From Cladochytrium replicatum (taxonomy: Eukaryota; Chytridiomycota; Chytridiomycetes; Cladochytriales; Cladochytriaceae), in assembly GCA_025526935.1 (NCBI GenBank), contig JAHLKD010000001.1, forward strand, positions 310,001-374,000: a stretch of DNA of 64,000 nucleotides, in the 5' to 3' direction. Positions 13,137-22,724 of the stretch are shown piece after piece. Numbering within the stretch: position 1 is the stretch's first letter; every line of letters begins with the position of its first letter. The notes below the pieces were generated by a model. It worked only from the letters and a program-made list of their open reading frames with translations. It was not told where the DNA came from and did not search any database. The position numbers were made by a program, and so were the translations under genes.

Positions 13137-13639
13137 TGCAGACGATATGTTCTTTTCAAGCCCACACGTTCACTCGGGTAGCGGACCACCAGCGTTTGTT
13201 CAGATGCCCTCAGTGTCGGTCGATGGACGCGACTTTGCAGTTGATTTTGTAGCGGCTGTGGACGAACGTGGCACGAGGTGACACATCTCTCAACGCTATT
13301 GTGTGCCGTCCGCACTGTTATTGGCAGTATAACTTCAATGCGGGCAGCTGGAGCTATATCGATCCTGCTTCACGTCAGAGGGAGACAGTGGAACAAACCA
13401 AACAACACACCACAGTTTTCCTGGTTAGGCAATCCCAGCCTTGTGTTGTATTGGCTAAAGAGAGCTTTGTGCAACCAGGGAACTATGCTTTTTGGACCAC
13501 CCAATCCACAACTGGGCCAAGTTACAGGACCTAGAGCTGTTGTGCTGGCTACAGGACAGCTTAGAATCGCCCTGCTGCTGCTAGGAAAAATACTAGAACA
13601 CTGACATCTATATTAATGTGAGTTGCTGGACGGATCACC
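13137..13639. other. Upstream of COPA, no gene recognised
   Basis: An open + strand stretch (13140-13280) and a second one to 13534 show no family motif. Contains the COPA promoter. Confidence 0.4.
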
Positions 13640-15760
13640 CAAATTGGGGACTTTTGCAGCAAATCGTGGTGACCTGCGAAGGAGGTAAGCTCCAGGCTTG
13701 CCGCACCATCAGGTTTTCAGCCAGTCGCCATTCCTGCCGCTTTCTCACTGAGTTGATGTTTGCACATTGATAAAACATGGCAAAGCCGTACCGGAAATTG
13801 ACTTTTGGAGTGGAACAGGTGTCCTGGACTTGGGAGCTGGTAAATCAGATGTTCCCTTTCAAATGATCGGCATCTAGCACAAAGTACGTGGGTTGGAAGT
13901 GTGTCTGCAACAGAAAGAATGTCACAGTATATTTGGCATACAAATCATTCCAATACCAACCTCAGGATAACCAAAGCGCTTCTACGCTTTTTCCCAAGGC
14001 GCATAATCTGGATGGTGAAGAGATGAGTCCTTGATCTTGGCTTTCCTACGATGAATAGAGACCGAGCCCCATCTGTGATGATTCTTCCGGTTGCCGGATC
14101 ACATGCATGGGCATCTGGAAGTGCAATCTTGTGGAATGTGGAGTTTGGATGTGAAGGGATTCGTGAGATCAGATCTGTCTATTGTGTGCAGGAAGCGTCC
14201 CCTTAGTCCAGCCAATCCGAACGTGCCAGACAATCCTCCACAAAATGTCTAGCAAGTTCGATTGTTTCCACCACCTTCCCGTTCCTTGGAAATCCCAAAT
14301 AAGAACAAGTAGGTTAGAAATTTCCTAATAGAGCAAAATGGGAGTTTTTCAGCGTAAAACACGAAATGGGACAGAGTTTTAGCATTGGTGGGCCAACTTG
14401 GCGTCGTTGTTGGGCTGGTGTAAGGGCATGGGTCAAGCGGAGGTGTTCTGGTTACAATTTCTGTGTTTGAATACATCAAGCGAACTGTTGATAAGAAGTG
14501 GGATTCAGTAGGGCAAATGTGTCAATACCATAGAGTGTCCAGTCTTTTTGGATAATTCGTCGTCGAGCCTGCTAGGGTTGTGTGGGAGGTAAGCGAGCAT
14601 GGAATCGAGCTGCTGAGCAAGTACTTCCACAAACAAATCCAGTCGCCATCGTCCAAGTTTTCATCTACCCTGAAGTCCTGACGATCCTGACCTTCCTCAT
14701 CCTCTTGAATTTTGTTAACACCCAGTTTTTTGAAGCAAGTGCAAACGTGGCCCCATCGCTGCCTGGCTGATACATTCCGGATAGACCTCCATTGCCTCCA
14801 GTTCACTTACATCACCACGAATCTTGGGACATTCATAAAGACATGGTTGGACAAATTTGTCAAGCACAGTTTTTTAAACTCCAAATGAAGAGCATTGTTC
14901 AAGTATGAGAGGTCCGGAATTCAACTCCATCATTGCGAAGAGAGTCCGCAGCCGATACCACAGCTGTGGCAAAGGTGTTGTTGCGCTCCTCCAGGAGCTT
15001 AATCCTTCGCTGGGGCATTCGAATTCGAGAGATCAAAGCAGCAACCTGACTTTTCAAATCCTTTGGGGCAATGTCAACTGTTCCCACCGTCGGCAAGGCC
15101 TTCCATATTGTCATTGACGTTATAAAAGAAAGCCTTGCTTGGTGTGCGACATTTTGAATGACCGGAATCAGGCGAACACCTGAAATGACCTTCTCGGTGC
15201 CAATCTTGATCCATAATTTTTGACAAAGAGTCGTCCTGCTCAACATGCCTCTTCTTTGCCAGAGGAGTTCCCAAGCGAGCATCAATAGTTGTGTCACGCT
15301 GCTGCACGGAGATCCTCTGAGCTTCTTTTTTATCCCGTTTTAGAAGGCCCTAGGATGTTGCCATGATGAGAATCTAGATGCAATGAATATTCTTGGAGTC
15401 TCTCACCTCTCTCACTGTCATTCTTGTTGCCACTTCCCCCCTCTAGCAGAGTTTGAATTACCGCTGCCTAACTCCCAAATTCATGTGATATTGCTCACCT
15501 GCAGTGTTGTTCTTGTCCAAGTGCAAGGGTTCCAAATATGCACTTGAAGTGGATGGTCCGCGGATCGTAGAGTTTGAAATTTTTGCCAATGCCAATGTAA
15601 TTAGCGCACTTCATGCTTCGGGTTGTTTTGTGGCCCAGCTTGTTGCAGGAGCTGCAGCAATTGTCTGTGCACTTGGATCGAGAGAGTATCTGGGAACGTG
15701 TTAGGACATCAGCTAGTTCAGCATTGTCTAGGAGTATCCATGCTGTGAGTCCCAGCCCGC
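13640..15760 (-). mobile_element. Degenerate dispersed element, copy 1 (possible Fanzor/TnpB-like)
   Basis: Collinear with 45740-48370 and partly with 17720-18450. Reading the minus strand downward in coordinate: a CCHC-like cluster ('CSSCNKLGHKTTRSMKC', about 15660), 'TTIDARLGTPLAKKRHVEQD' (about 15290), 'RLIPVIQNVA' (about 15150), a leucine-rich helix 'LISRIRMPQRRIKLLEERN' (about 15010), 'KIALPDAHACDPATGRIITD' (about 14110), and near 13700-13830 'STPKVNFRYGFAMFYQCANI'. The frame is broken by stops and indels, so this copy cannot make the protein. The better preserved copy 2 adds 'TDGVSVSIYCRK' and 'FVLGADPGK'. That resembles the region around the first RuvC Asp of Fanzor proteins. Element identity is inferred; being a repeat is directly visible. 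Confidence 0.6.
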
Positions 15761-15779
15761 AGACCCGACAACGACGACC

Positions 15780-16110
15780 CGAGCTCCAAAAATGAATCCA
15801 CAATCCCAAACGGCGCGCCGTTCGCACGAGGCGGTTGCCGCATCGTGTCGGCGCGATAGTCAATCCTCCAAACAAGTCGTCCGGGCTGTTTCCAATCTTC
15901 GGTTGAGATGCAAGTGCTGGTGCAGTAGTAGTAGTAGTCGTGCTGAAAGCGCCAAATCCACTAAACGGATCCATTGGCGGTGTCGCGGTCGATTGCGTAC
16001 TGATCCCCGTGCGACCTGGGATCCCTACAACGCCAAGGGCAGGTGAGCCTGGTGCAATGCCGCCTGCTAGCCCTGCTTGTGCTGCCGTTGGTACTTTCTT
16101 TGAGTCTGGG
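15780..16110 (-). pseudogene. Fragment of a DPF/NPxF-rich adaptor-like gene
   Basis: The minus strand reads open as an Ala/Gly/Pro/Thr-rich stretch including 'MDPFSGFGAFSTTTTTT' and 'SPDDLFGGLTI'. DPF and DLF tripeptides are typical of the disordered tails of clathrin-adaptor or SCYL-like proteins. No start, no domain and no continuing exon could be found, and it abuts element copy 1, so I read it as a stranded exon fragment. Parent gene unknown. Confidence 0.3.
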
Positions 16111-16127
16111 GTTCAATTCCGTGGTAC

Positions 16128-16245
16128 GTTGAAGAATATTCTCAAAGCGACCTAATTTCCAGAGAATTCGTAAAGCAAGGGACTGCAGAATCCGTACATT
16201 TCGTGGCGGAAAGGCTACCCCTACAGATCTCTGTCGCCATGTTAC
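16128..16245. repeat. Dispersed repeat, member a (partner at 19944-20075)
   Basis: About 110 bp, from TGAAGAATATTCTCAAAGCG to the 'AGATCTCTGTCGCC' end, recurs with scattered mismatches and a short insertion at 19944-20075 in the same orientation. Confidence 0.7.
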
Positions 16246-16606
16246 GGATCCTAAGCTTGCTTCAAATTCACCCCTCGACTCCGCATCGCTACCTTTCTTG
16301 AAACTCGCACTTGCTCTCCATGTCCATGCGCCAGCGGTTCAGGCTTCATACCAGTTTTACGATGAGAGGGCAGTTAAGGCGGTAAATTGTTCTTCAAATG
16401 CGTTCAGCGTGGATTGTCCTGTTTGGACGACTGGTATGGACAGCAATTCTGTGATGTCAATGCACGGTACGGCTCGATTACGTATTTTCGTTCCATGCAT
16501 GCTCACAGTACATGATACAGACTTCCCTAACCTGCACCGAAAGCTGCGGAGCCTGAAACACATACATATTTCACTATTCTACGGCTTTTGGAAAGGCTTT
16601 GAAAGT
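16246..16606. other. 3' flank of the ZRANB2-like gene, no gene recognised
   Basis: A + strand open frame (16298-16681) runs antisense into the RS domain of the neighbour and has no motif. Confidence 0.45.
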
Positions 16607-17613
16607 TTATCGACTTCGGCTCCTTCTGCGAATGCGATCTCTATGCGCGTCACGTTCACGACTTGTTCGTCTCGCATCTGAGGAACGACTACCGCTTCTG
16701 CGTCGGTCTCTCCGATCTTCACGGCTACCGCTCCTTCGGTGCCGTTCCCTACTACGGCTACGATCTTCTGATCTATTATAGGGTCGTCGTTTGGGCGATC
16801 GAGAACGCGACCGCGAACGAGATCGAGATCGAGAATCTCGTCGTCTCTTTTCTTGACCGTCAATCCTTCCACCACTTTTCAGGTCTTTTGCGCCTTTATC
16901 GTCACCGATGATATCTGCCCACGCATCCCATTCACCACTATCTCCCTCCTCATCTTCGTCCTCTTCATCCTCACGAGTATTTTTTGGCTCCGTGCTTCCT
17001 CCTTTCCCTTTTTGGTCCGACTTGATGGTGGTGGTTTCCGAATCCCCTTTTTTCTTCTTTCTGCGACCGAACTCGTCCCATTCGTCGTCATCGTTGAAGC
17101 GAGACTCCTTGTATTCCACAATGTCCTCTATTGTTCATCTTAAGCAATCACTCGCTCAAACGGTGTGGCAAAAACACAAACCACGGTCCTTATATCCTCC
17201 TCCAAAGCCTTCCCGGGATGCATCTTTGCCAGAACCTGGCTTCGGGGAGTTGCACTATATACCGGAATCATCAACAAAAGCTTTTTCGAATATATCGCCT
17301 GAAAACCTGGTTGCAGGCGAAACGACGAGCCCAGTTAATATTTCCACACAGACGGCAAGCCCAGTCCTTCTCCGAAAAGAGCCCTTTGAATTTTGAAGCC
17401 TTAGAGCGGAGTGATGAAAATGGCGATTAGGACGTGTTATTTGGCGATCAATAAAGCGAGGCGAGCAACGTACTCTGCGCTCTAAGCGAATACCTGACTG
17501 CCTAGCTCAGCCGAATCGTAGTCGTCACGGCGGCCTCCGCTGCTTCCCCTGTCGCCACGATCTCCACGCTCGCGACCTCCGCGGTCATCGAATCTGCCAC
17601 CTCCGCGAGGCAT
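16607..17613 (-). CDS. ZRANB2-like RanBP2-type zinc-finger RS protein
   Basis: Four in-phase exons (17494-17613, 17307-17399, 17185-17254, 16607-17127) give 267 residues. The N-terminus is Arg/Gly/Asp-rich (RGG-like). A single RanBP2-type zinc finger spans exons 2 and 3: 'DWACRLCGNINWARRFACNQ' followed by 'CNSPKPG', with the four cysteines and the W/N-x-x-R core. Then comes 'GFGGGYKD', the 'EYKESRFNDDDEWDEFGRRK' stretch that closely resembles human ZRANB2, an acidic region and a long Arg/Ser repeat tail. Such proteins are nuclear splicing factors that bind GGU-containing RNA through the finger. Human ZRANB2 has two fingers; only one is found here. It is flanked by two same-orientation element copies. 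Confidence 0.85.
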
Positions 17614-17719
17614 ACTGAGGGTTTGTGGCTTGCGACGATGTGAAAACGTTTTATATATTTATTCGGTTTAAAAAGGAAATCTGGCTGATCAATACTTGAG
17701 AAGAATTCCATGATGATCA

Positions 17720-18450
17720 ATTACAGTTGATGGGATGCACTGCATATTGGAAGCTGTACCAGAAATTGACCTTTGGAGTGGAACAGGTGTCCTGGACTTC
17801 GGAGCCGCTCAATCGGATGACCCCTTTCCGGGATCTGCACCTAGCACAAAGTGGGTGGGTTTGAAGTGCGTCTGCAACAGAAAGAGTGTTTCAGTATATG
17901 TGGCATTCAAATCATTGGCTTTCCTACAATAAATTGAAACCGAGACCCCGTCCGTGAGAATTCTTCCAGTTGCCGAATCGCCAGCATGGGCATCTGGAAG
18001 TGCGATCTTGTGGAACCACGGTTGACCCAGGGCTCGTACAATTCAGCTGTGTCCATGTCTTTGATTTTTGGGAGGTCATGCGTCCTTAGGATGCTGTTCT
18101 TGTACCTCCTTCGATAGCAAAGTTTTTCAGCGTATAACTCGAAATGGGACTGTCAGAGTTTTAGCTTTGGTGGGCCAACTTGGCGTCGTCGTTGGCCTGG
18201 TGTAATGGTGCATGGGTTGAGCGGAGGTGTTCTGATTACAATGTCTGTGTTTGAATATATCAAGGGAACTATTGATAATGGGATTCAGCAGGGCAAATGT
18301 GTCAATGATTCAAACATACCATATGGTGTCCAGTTTTTTGGCTAACTTTGTCGTCGAGCCTACGAGGGTTGTGTGGGAGGTAAGGGAGCATGGAATCGAG
18401 CTGCTGAGCAAGTACTTCCACAACAAATCCACAGTCTCAAAGTCGCCCTG
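17720..18450 (-). mobile_element. Degenerate dispersed element, copy 2 (best-preserved Fanzor-like part)
   Basis: Covers the 3' half of the element. On the minus strand the translation includes 'THDLPKIKDMDTAELYEPWV' (about 18070), 'KIALPDAHAGDSATGRILTD' (about 18000), 'GVSVSIYCRK', then 'FVLGADPGKG' (about 17840), and 'STPKVNFWYSF' (about 17770) after a frame change. The G-x-D-P-G motif after a TDGVSVS strand, followed by an S-T-P-K block, is the order seen around RuvC-I in Fanzor/TnpB proteins. Stops and indels interrupt it. Its end lies about 110 bp upstream of the ZRANB2-like start codon. Confidence 0.6.
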
Positions 18451-19112
18451 ATCATCGTCCCTTCCTTCCGCTTGTTTTGGCCAGGGCCGACTTTCTCACT
18501 GTCCGTTGCTATTTTCTCCCTCTTTCTCCCGTTCTGTATTCTGCAGCGGTTTATGAGCTAGCGGGAAAACCGGAAAACCGTTTATTATTCAGTTGGCTTG
18601 CTTCCTTGTCTGTTTTAGATCGTAGCCTTGCCTGTTGTCGTTCCTGCAGTTGAGACCAGATTGTGCTTTATTGTGATTTAGGAGTATTCCCAGCGCAAAA
18701 AAAGAATGTACTTTGTTTTGCCAGTGCATTTGCGTTGGCTTTGTGAAAACTTATCAGGACTTTGCAGCATTAGAGCTTATCACAGAATAATTCTGCTGTA
18801 TTCCGGTAATAGGGAGAATAAATCGAAGTATTTGGTTTCATATCTATTTAGTTTCCTTTTGGGATTTCTTTGGCGCCAATTACGCCCGCTCTCTTGGCTT
18901 CTTCAAAACCTCCGAAAGCTTGAACTCTTCAGAGCCAGGAAGTAGGGCATACATGTATTACCATCTAGCAGTGAGAGCGAGAGACGAGAAGATATTCTCA
19001 ATGCGAGCACTTGGGCTTGCCAGCCCAAATTTAGTACCTCGGTCCTGTACCTAGCCATAGATGAATAAACGAAACATAAATTACAAACATTTCCAGCAAA
19101 GCGATGACTTAC
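18451..19112. other. No gene recognised
   Basis: Short ORFs only; the stretch just below the GID8 relic was checked for its missing downstream exons and none was found. Confidence 0.4.
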
Positions 19113-19378
19113 CAAAATTATTTCCACATTGGACCGCGTTTCTTATCTTCATGCGGTCTTCGATGGACGAAAGGTCGATTGCCGCACTAATTCCAGACTC
19201 GAGGCTGAATTTCTCAGCGGCGTCCTTGTATCCTTCGATTACTAGATAGCTCATGATGAGTTTGTTCAGGTCCCTTCAAAGAGAGTGAAAGCGGGAGACT
19301 AGGAAGGTTTGGAATGCAAACCGTAGTTTTGCAGATCCGTACTTCCATAATCCTTGCGTCCCACTCATCCTTTGACAT
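19113..19378 (-). pseudogene. Truncated GID8-like (LisH/CTLH) gene relic
   Basis: Two exon-like pieces on the minus strand. The first starts 'MSKDEWDARIMEV' at 19378; the second (19272-19113) reads 'DLNKLIMSYLVIEGYKDAAE' and continues 'KFSLESGISAAID' and 'EDRMKIRNAVQCGN'. This is the LisH motif and start of CTLH of GID8/TWA1, a subunit of the GID/CTLH E3 ubiquitin ligase that in yeast degrades gluconeogenic enzymes. The pieces cannot be joined in frame with a GT donor, and the rest of CTLH and the CRA region are missing downstream. I therefore call it a truncated relic, though an unusual splice cannot be excluded. Confidence 0.6.
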
Positions 19379-20351
19379 GGTTTTCTTGGCGAGTGATTTC
19401 TCACCTCTGGAGGCCTTGAGAGCATCGAAAGAAAACAATTAGAACATTGCTCGCAAGAGGTTGGCAAAGCTGAACGACAAAATGTAACGGCGGGTCAGGG
19501 TCTTCTATGGATCGTTCACCACACGAGTTCTTTCGGAGAGATTCCCAATGATTGATCGTGAAAGTCATCACTCCCCCCATAAAACAGCAGTACAACCCCA
19601 TGAAGAACACTCACCATGCCAAAAGAAACGGATTTGGCGTCACGTGTGTGAAATAGACTGGTTTTAAGCAATCTCTCAAAGCCACTGACGTCATGACGCT
19701 CCCGTCAAAGCCACACGTGTGCTTGGTGGTTGGACAGCTTTGGGAAGCCGACTTTCGTTCGCAGATCAGTTCGCCATTGATTCTCGAACGGATCCTCCTA
19801 ATATTCTCGGCTTTTTATAGTCTGTAGCTCGGGTAGTGCCACTGGAACTCTCATTGGGAGTGTTGTTGCATATGTTGAATCACCATGGAATGCCCCGCCA
19901 TCGGTGTTTGTTGGAAGTGCTGTAAGTCAGCATGCGTTTTATTGAAGAATATTCTCAGAGCGATCTATATATTCCAGAGAATTAGTAAAGCAAGAGAATC
20001 AGTCTGCAGATTCCGTACATTTCGTGGCTGATAGACCGAGGGTTGCTTGAAGAAAGGCTACTCCTAAAGATCTCTATCACAATAAGGAAATGCCAGTCAA
20101 CCGATTCTATCCGTTCTTGTTTCCTGTCGAAGTTCAGTTCAACGTAGAGAATGGGTACGTGTACCCGGCGAACCAAGCAAAATGGCCTAACAACGTTGGC
20201 ATAAAGTGAAATTGCCTCTCCGAGTGTTGGTTTCCACAACATTCCTCAAGGCGCACTCTTAAGTCTCGGATATGGTGAGCTCACACCAGCAGCTTCCTGA
20301 CGTTTCGTCTGATCCGCGTTTCGTTCCTGGAGCGTCGGTGGTAACGCTGAC
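19379..20351. other. No intact gene; carries dispersed repeat member b
   Basis: Apart from the repeat at 19944-20075 and the start of the open frame leading into the UGGT relic (20272), nothing is recognised. Confidence 0.4.
19944..20075. repeat. Dispersed repeat, member b (partner at 16128-16245)
   Basis: Same orientation as member a; shares GAAGAATATTCTC, CAGAGAATT(A/C)GTAAAGCAAG and TCCGTACATTTCGTGG blocks. Confidence 0.7.
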
Positions 20352-21207
20352 GAATTCAAAATACGACTTGGACAACCTCCGGCTGTCAGCCGTGGCGAAA
20401 TCCGGCAGCTCTGTTCATGCAACGTGCTTGTTGGAGGATGACCTCGTTGAAGGTAAGCTTTTACTGCAAGCAAGCGAATTGAAACACTTTAATATTAAAG
20501 TCACGGACAGGATTCTAGAGATGCACCTCCAAGAAAAATACAATTCATTCTCGGAACTCCAAACCCAGTGATGGTTGACACTGTCACCATGGCGAACTTA
20601 TCTACTTGCAGCTGAAGGCGAACCCGGGAGTATGGACGCTCATGCTTCGTCCTGGCGCGTCCACTGTGGTATTCGAGCTCGAGGAGGTCAGAGACACTCA
20701 TTCTTCGTGAAGTGCTTCCGACAACTTGCCGTGGGAGATGGGCCAATTCCAGATGCTCAGTGCGTACCCAACCTGGCTTGCAAACCTATGACAAGATCTG
20801 CCAAACAACATGATTCATAATAACATCCCAATGGTTTCGCTCCCCAGGAGTAGCGTGGCTACTTTTCGAACGTCTCGATACCCTAGTTATTTACAGCACA
20901 ATCGACAGGCTATGGTGCGAAACTTGGTGCAGCGATGCAGAATTGAAAACAGAGAAGACGATTGATCTGGTTAGTTGTGATGTCTGCCAGTACCTGGTCA
21001 TGACTAACCGAACTTAATCTCCTGTGCAACAACCCACAGACAAAAGAACCCAAATTGGAACAGGCCAAGCGTATCCTTCCGGAATGGGAAGGATTAGATG
21101 AATTGGTCCAATTGCTGGCACGCAAAGATGCAGCCGGAGAAGTGGCATCAAATCAGTCCGATGAAGGACAAAAAGAAGCTTCGGGAAGATTGGAGGGAGA
21201 GCTTTGA
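20352..21207 (+). pseudogene. Decayed UDP-glucose:glycoprotein glucosyltransferase lacking its catalytic core
   Basis: Five collinear UGGT blocks in shifting frames: 'YDLDNLRLSAV' (about 20360), 'APPRKIQFILGTPNPVMVDT' then 'VTMANL' (20526-20600), 'YLQLKANPGVWTLMLRPG' (20603 onward), 'QDLPNNMIH' and 'IPMVSLP' (20792-20845), 'LWCETWCSDAELKTEKTIDL' (20910-20969), and after an intron-like gap 'LCNNPQTKEPKLEQAKRILP' (21022 onward) to a stop at 21207. The order matches the C-terminal third of UGGT. A frameshift separates 'MANL' from 'YLQLKANPG', a stop precedes 'QDLPNNM', and nearly all of the GT24 glucosyltransferase domain between blocks 3 and 4 (roughly 200 residues or more) is missing. UGGT is the ER folding sensor that re-glucosylates misfolded glycoproteins; this copy cannot act. 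Confidence 0.85.
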
Positions 21208-22724
21208 GGTAACATTTGTTTCATGAAGTACATCTTCGCGGTAGATATTTCATGTTCACGGCTTCGCTTCATTTCATCAATATCCCTTTCTTTGGGGGAC
21301 GGCATTGATTCGGCCTCGGAAGGAAGACGAAATTCTTATCCAGGGAAGCTCTTCAGTGCATTGGGTGAAGAATAAATAACAGTTGATGATTATAGTTGGC
21401 GCTGTTTTAGGCATCCAGACCATGAAACTCTGGCCCATTGTGGTTTGTCATTCTGCAGTGGGGCGTTTGAGAAGTGGTACCATCCTCGGCCATCCGTGTG
21501 CACACTGAAAAGGAAAGCTCGTGCTTTTGAGTTTTTTGATGATCTGAGTACATCCTTCCACTCCCAGTACACCGCCGAACTTGACAGCAGATCACAGAAA
21601 GCCTGTTTGCTGCTGATTGCCATTTTTGCCATAAGAAATCCCTTCGGTTACCTGCATCCTTTTGAATTAGCAAAGACCTGCTGGCATGACTCTCCTCCTT
21701 TCTTCCGTCCCATGCTCATCCAGCCAAAACGAATGCCATCGAATTAAGTCGATCGTTAAGTCTTTATCGAGTACATTGGTTGGCAACCAGTCGAGGCACT
21801 GCTTTCAGTTCAGCGATCATTCCCGTGCAAGGTACGTCTTCCCCTGGTCTCAAATATTCGCCAGATGATGTGACTCTCAGAGTGAACCCCATTCTTGCAT
21901 GACCAGGGTCAGCCGTTCCAAAACAATAGACTCGCTGGAAGAAAGCGAAAATCGTATAGGCGGTTTTAATATTACGATTTCGACAGCAGATTCGGAGCTT
22001 GACAAAAATTTTCCAGGAGTCCTCGAGGCTAATACGTTCGTCTCCGGCATGCTGATCTACCAAGACGGTTGCGAAAGTGTTTTGATTCGGAGTTGACTTG
22101 GCAGTCGGAGAGTACTTGCACACTATGATTCGTGATCGACTTGCCCAATAACTTCAAAGGTGCCTAAATCTTCTTTCGTGATAGACTGAGGTGACTCTGC
22201 GAATGAACCTTGGAATACACTGCTATTGTAAATCAATCTGGGCGAAGTTGTTGGCGATGCTGGAGAAGAACATTATGGAAGTCCATATAAAGGTTTTCCG
22301 AAAGCCCAACGGATCGTCGCCGTGAGAGCCAAATAAAATTTCTCACTGCTGGAATGTTTTGAAGAAGCTATAAATAGTTTCGGACGAATAGTTAATGAGA
22401 CATATAATTCTGGTTGTATTGCGTGTGTCGTGACACCTTTCTACCATTTCTGTGGCCGAACATCTTCAGACATGGAGGATCAGTTCCACCACCGTTGTCT
22501 GATAGAGATAAGCTATTCCCATTCCTCTTGACTGTGATCTCAATTGAGGTTGCACCAGATCAATTTAGTTCTGAACCACGCAAGCTGCCACCGAAGATAT
22601 TACAGGATTCGAATGGACCTGCTCGATTTCATGTAGCAGCGTGCACTGTTTAGGTTTCAACGACTAGCACTAGCACATTGTCCGCCCTGTGTTGATCACT
22701 CAAGCCACACCTTCGTTTTTTGGA
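21208..22724. other. No gene recognised; possible further relics
   Basis: Open stretches at 21445-21747 (+), 21764-22123 (-) and 22414-22653 (+) have fairly protein-like composition but no recognised family and no clean exon structure. They may be more gene fragments or the 5' leader of the next gene. Confidence 0.35.

Noticed and set aside
13268-13604. Overlapping plus-strand ORFs upstream of COPA
   Set aside because: No motif, no exon partner; left as unassigned sequence.
15640-15710. CCHC-like zinc knuckle as evidence for a retrotransposon Gag
   Set aside because: Spacing (C-x2-C-x4-H-x7-C) is not the retroviral-type knuckle, and no reverse transcriptase or integrase motif occurs in any copy.
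16908-17396. Plus-strand Ser-rich ORF
   Set aside because: Antisense to the acidic/RS part and zinc-finger exons of the ZRANB2-like gene, whose minus-strand splice phases and motifs are clear.
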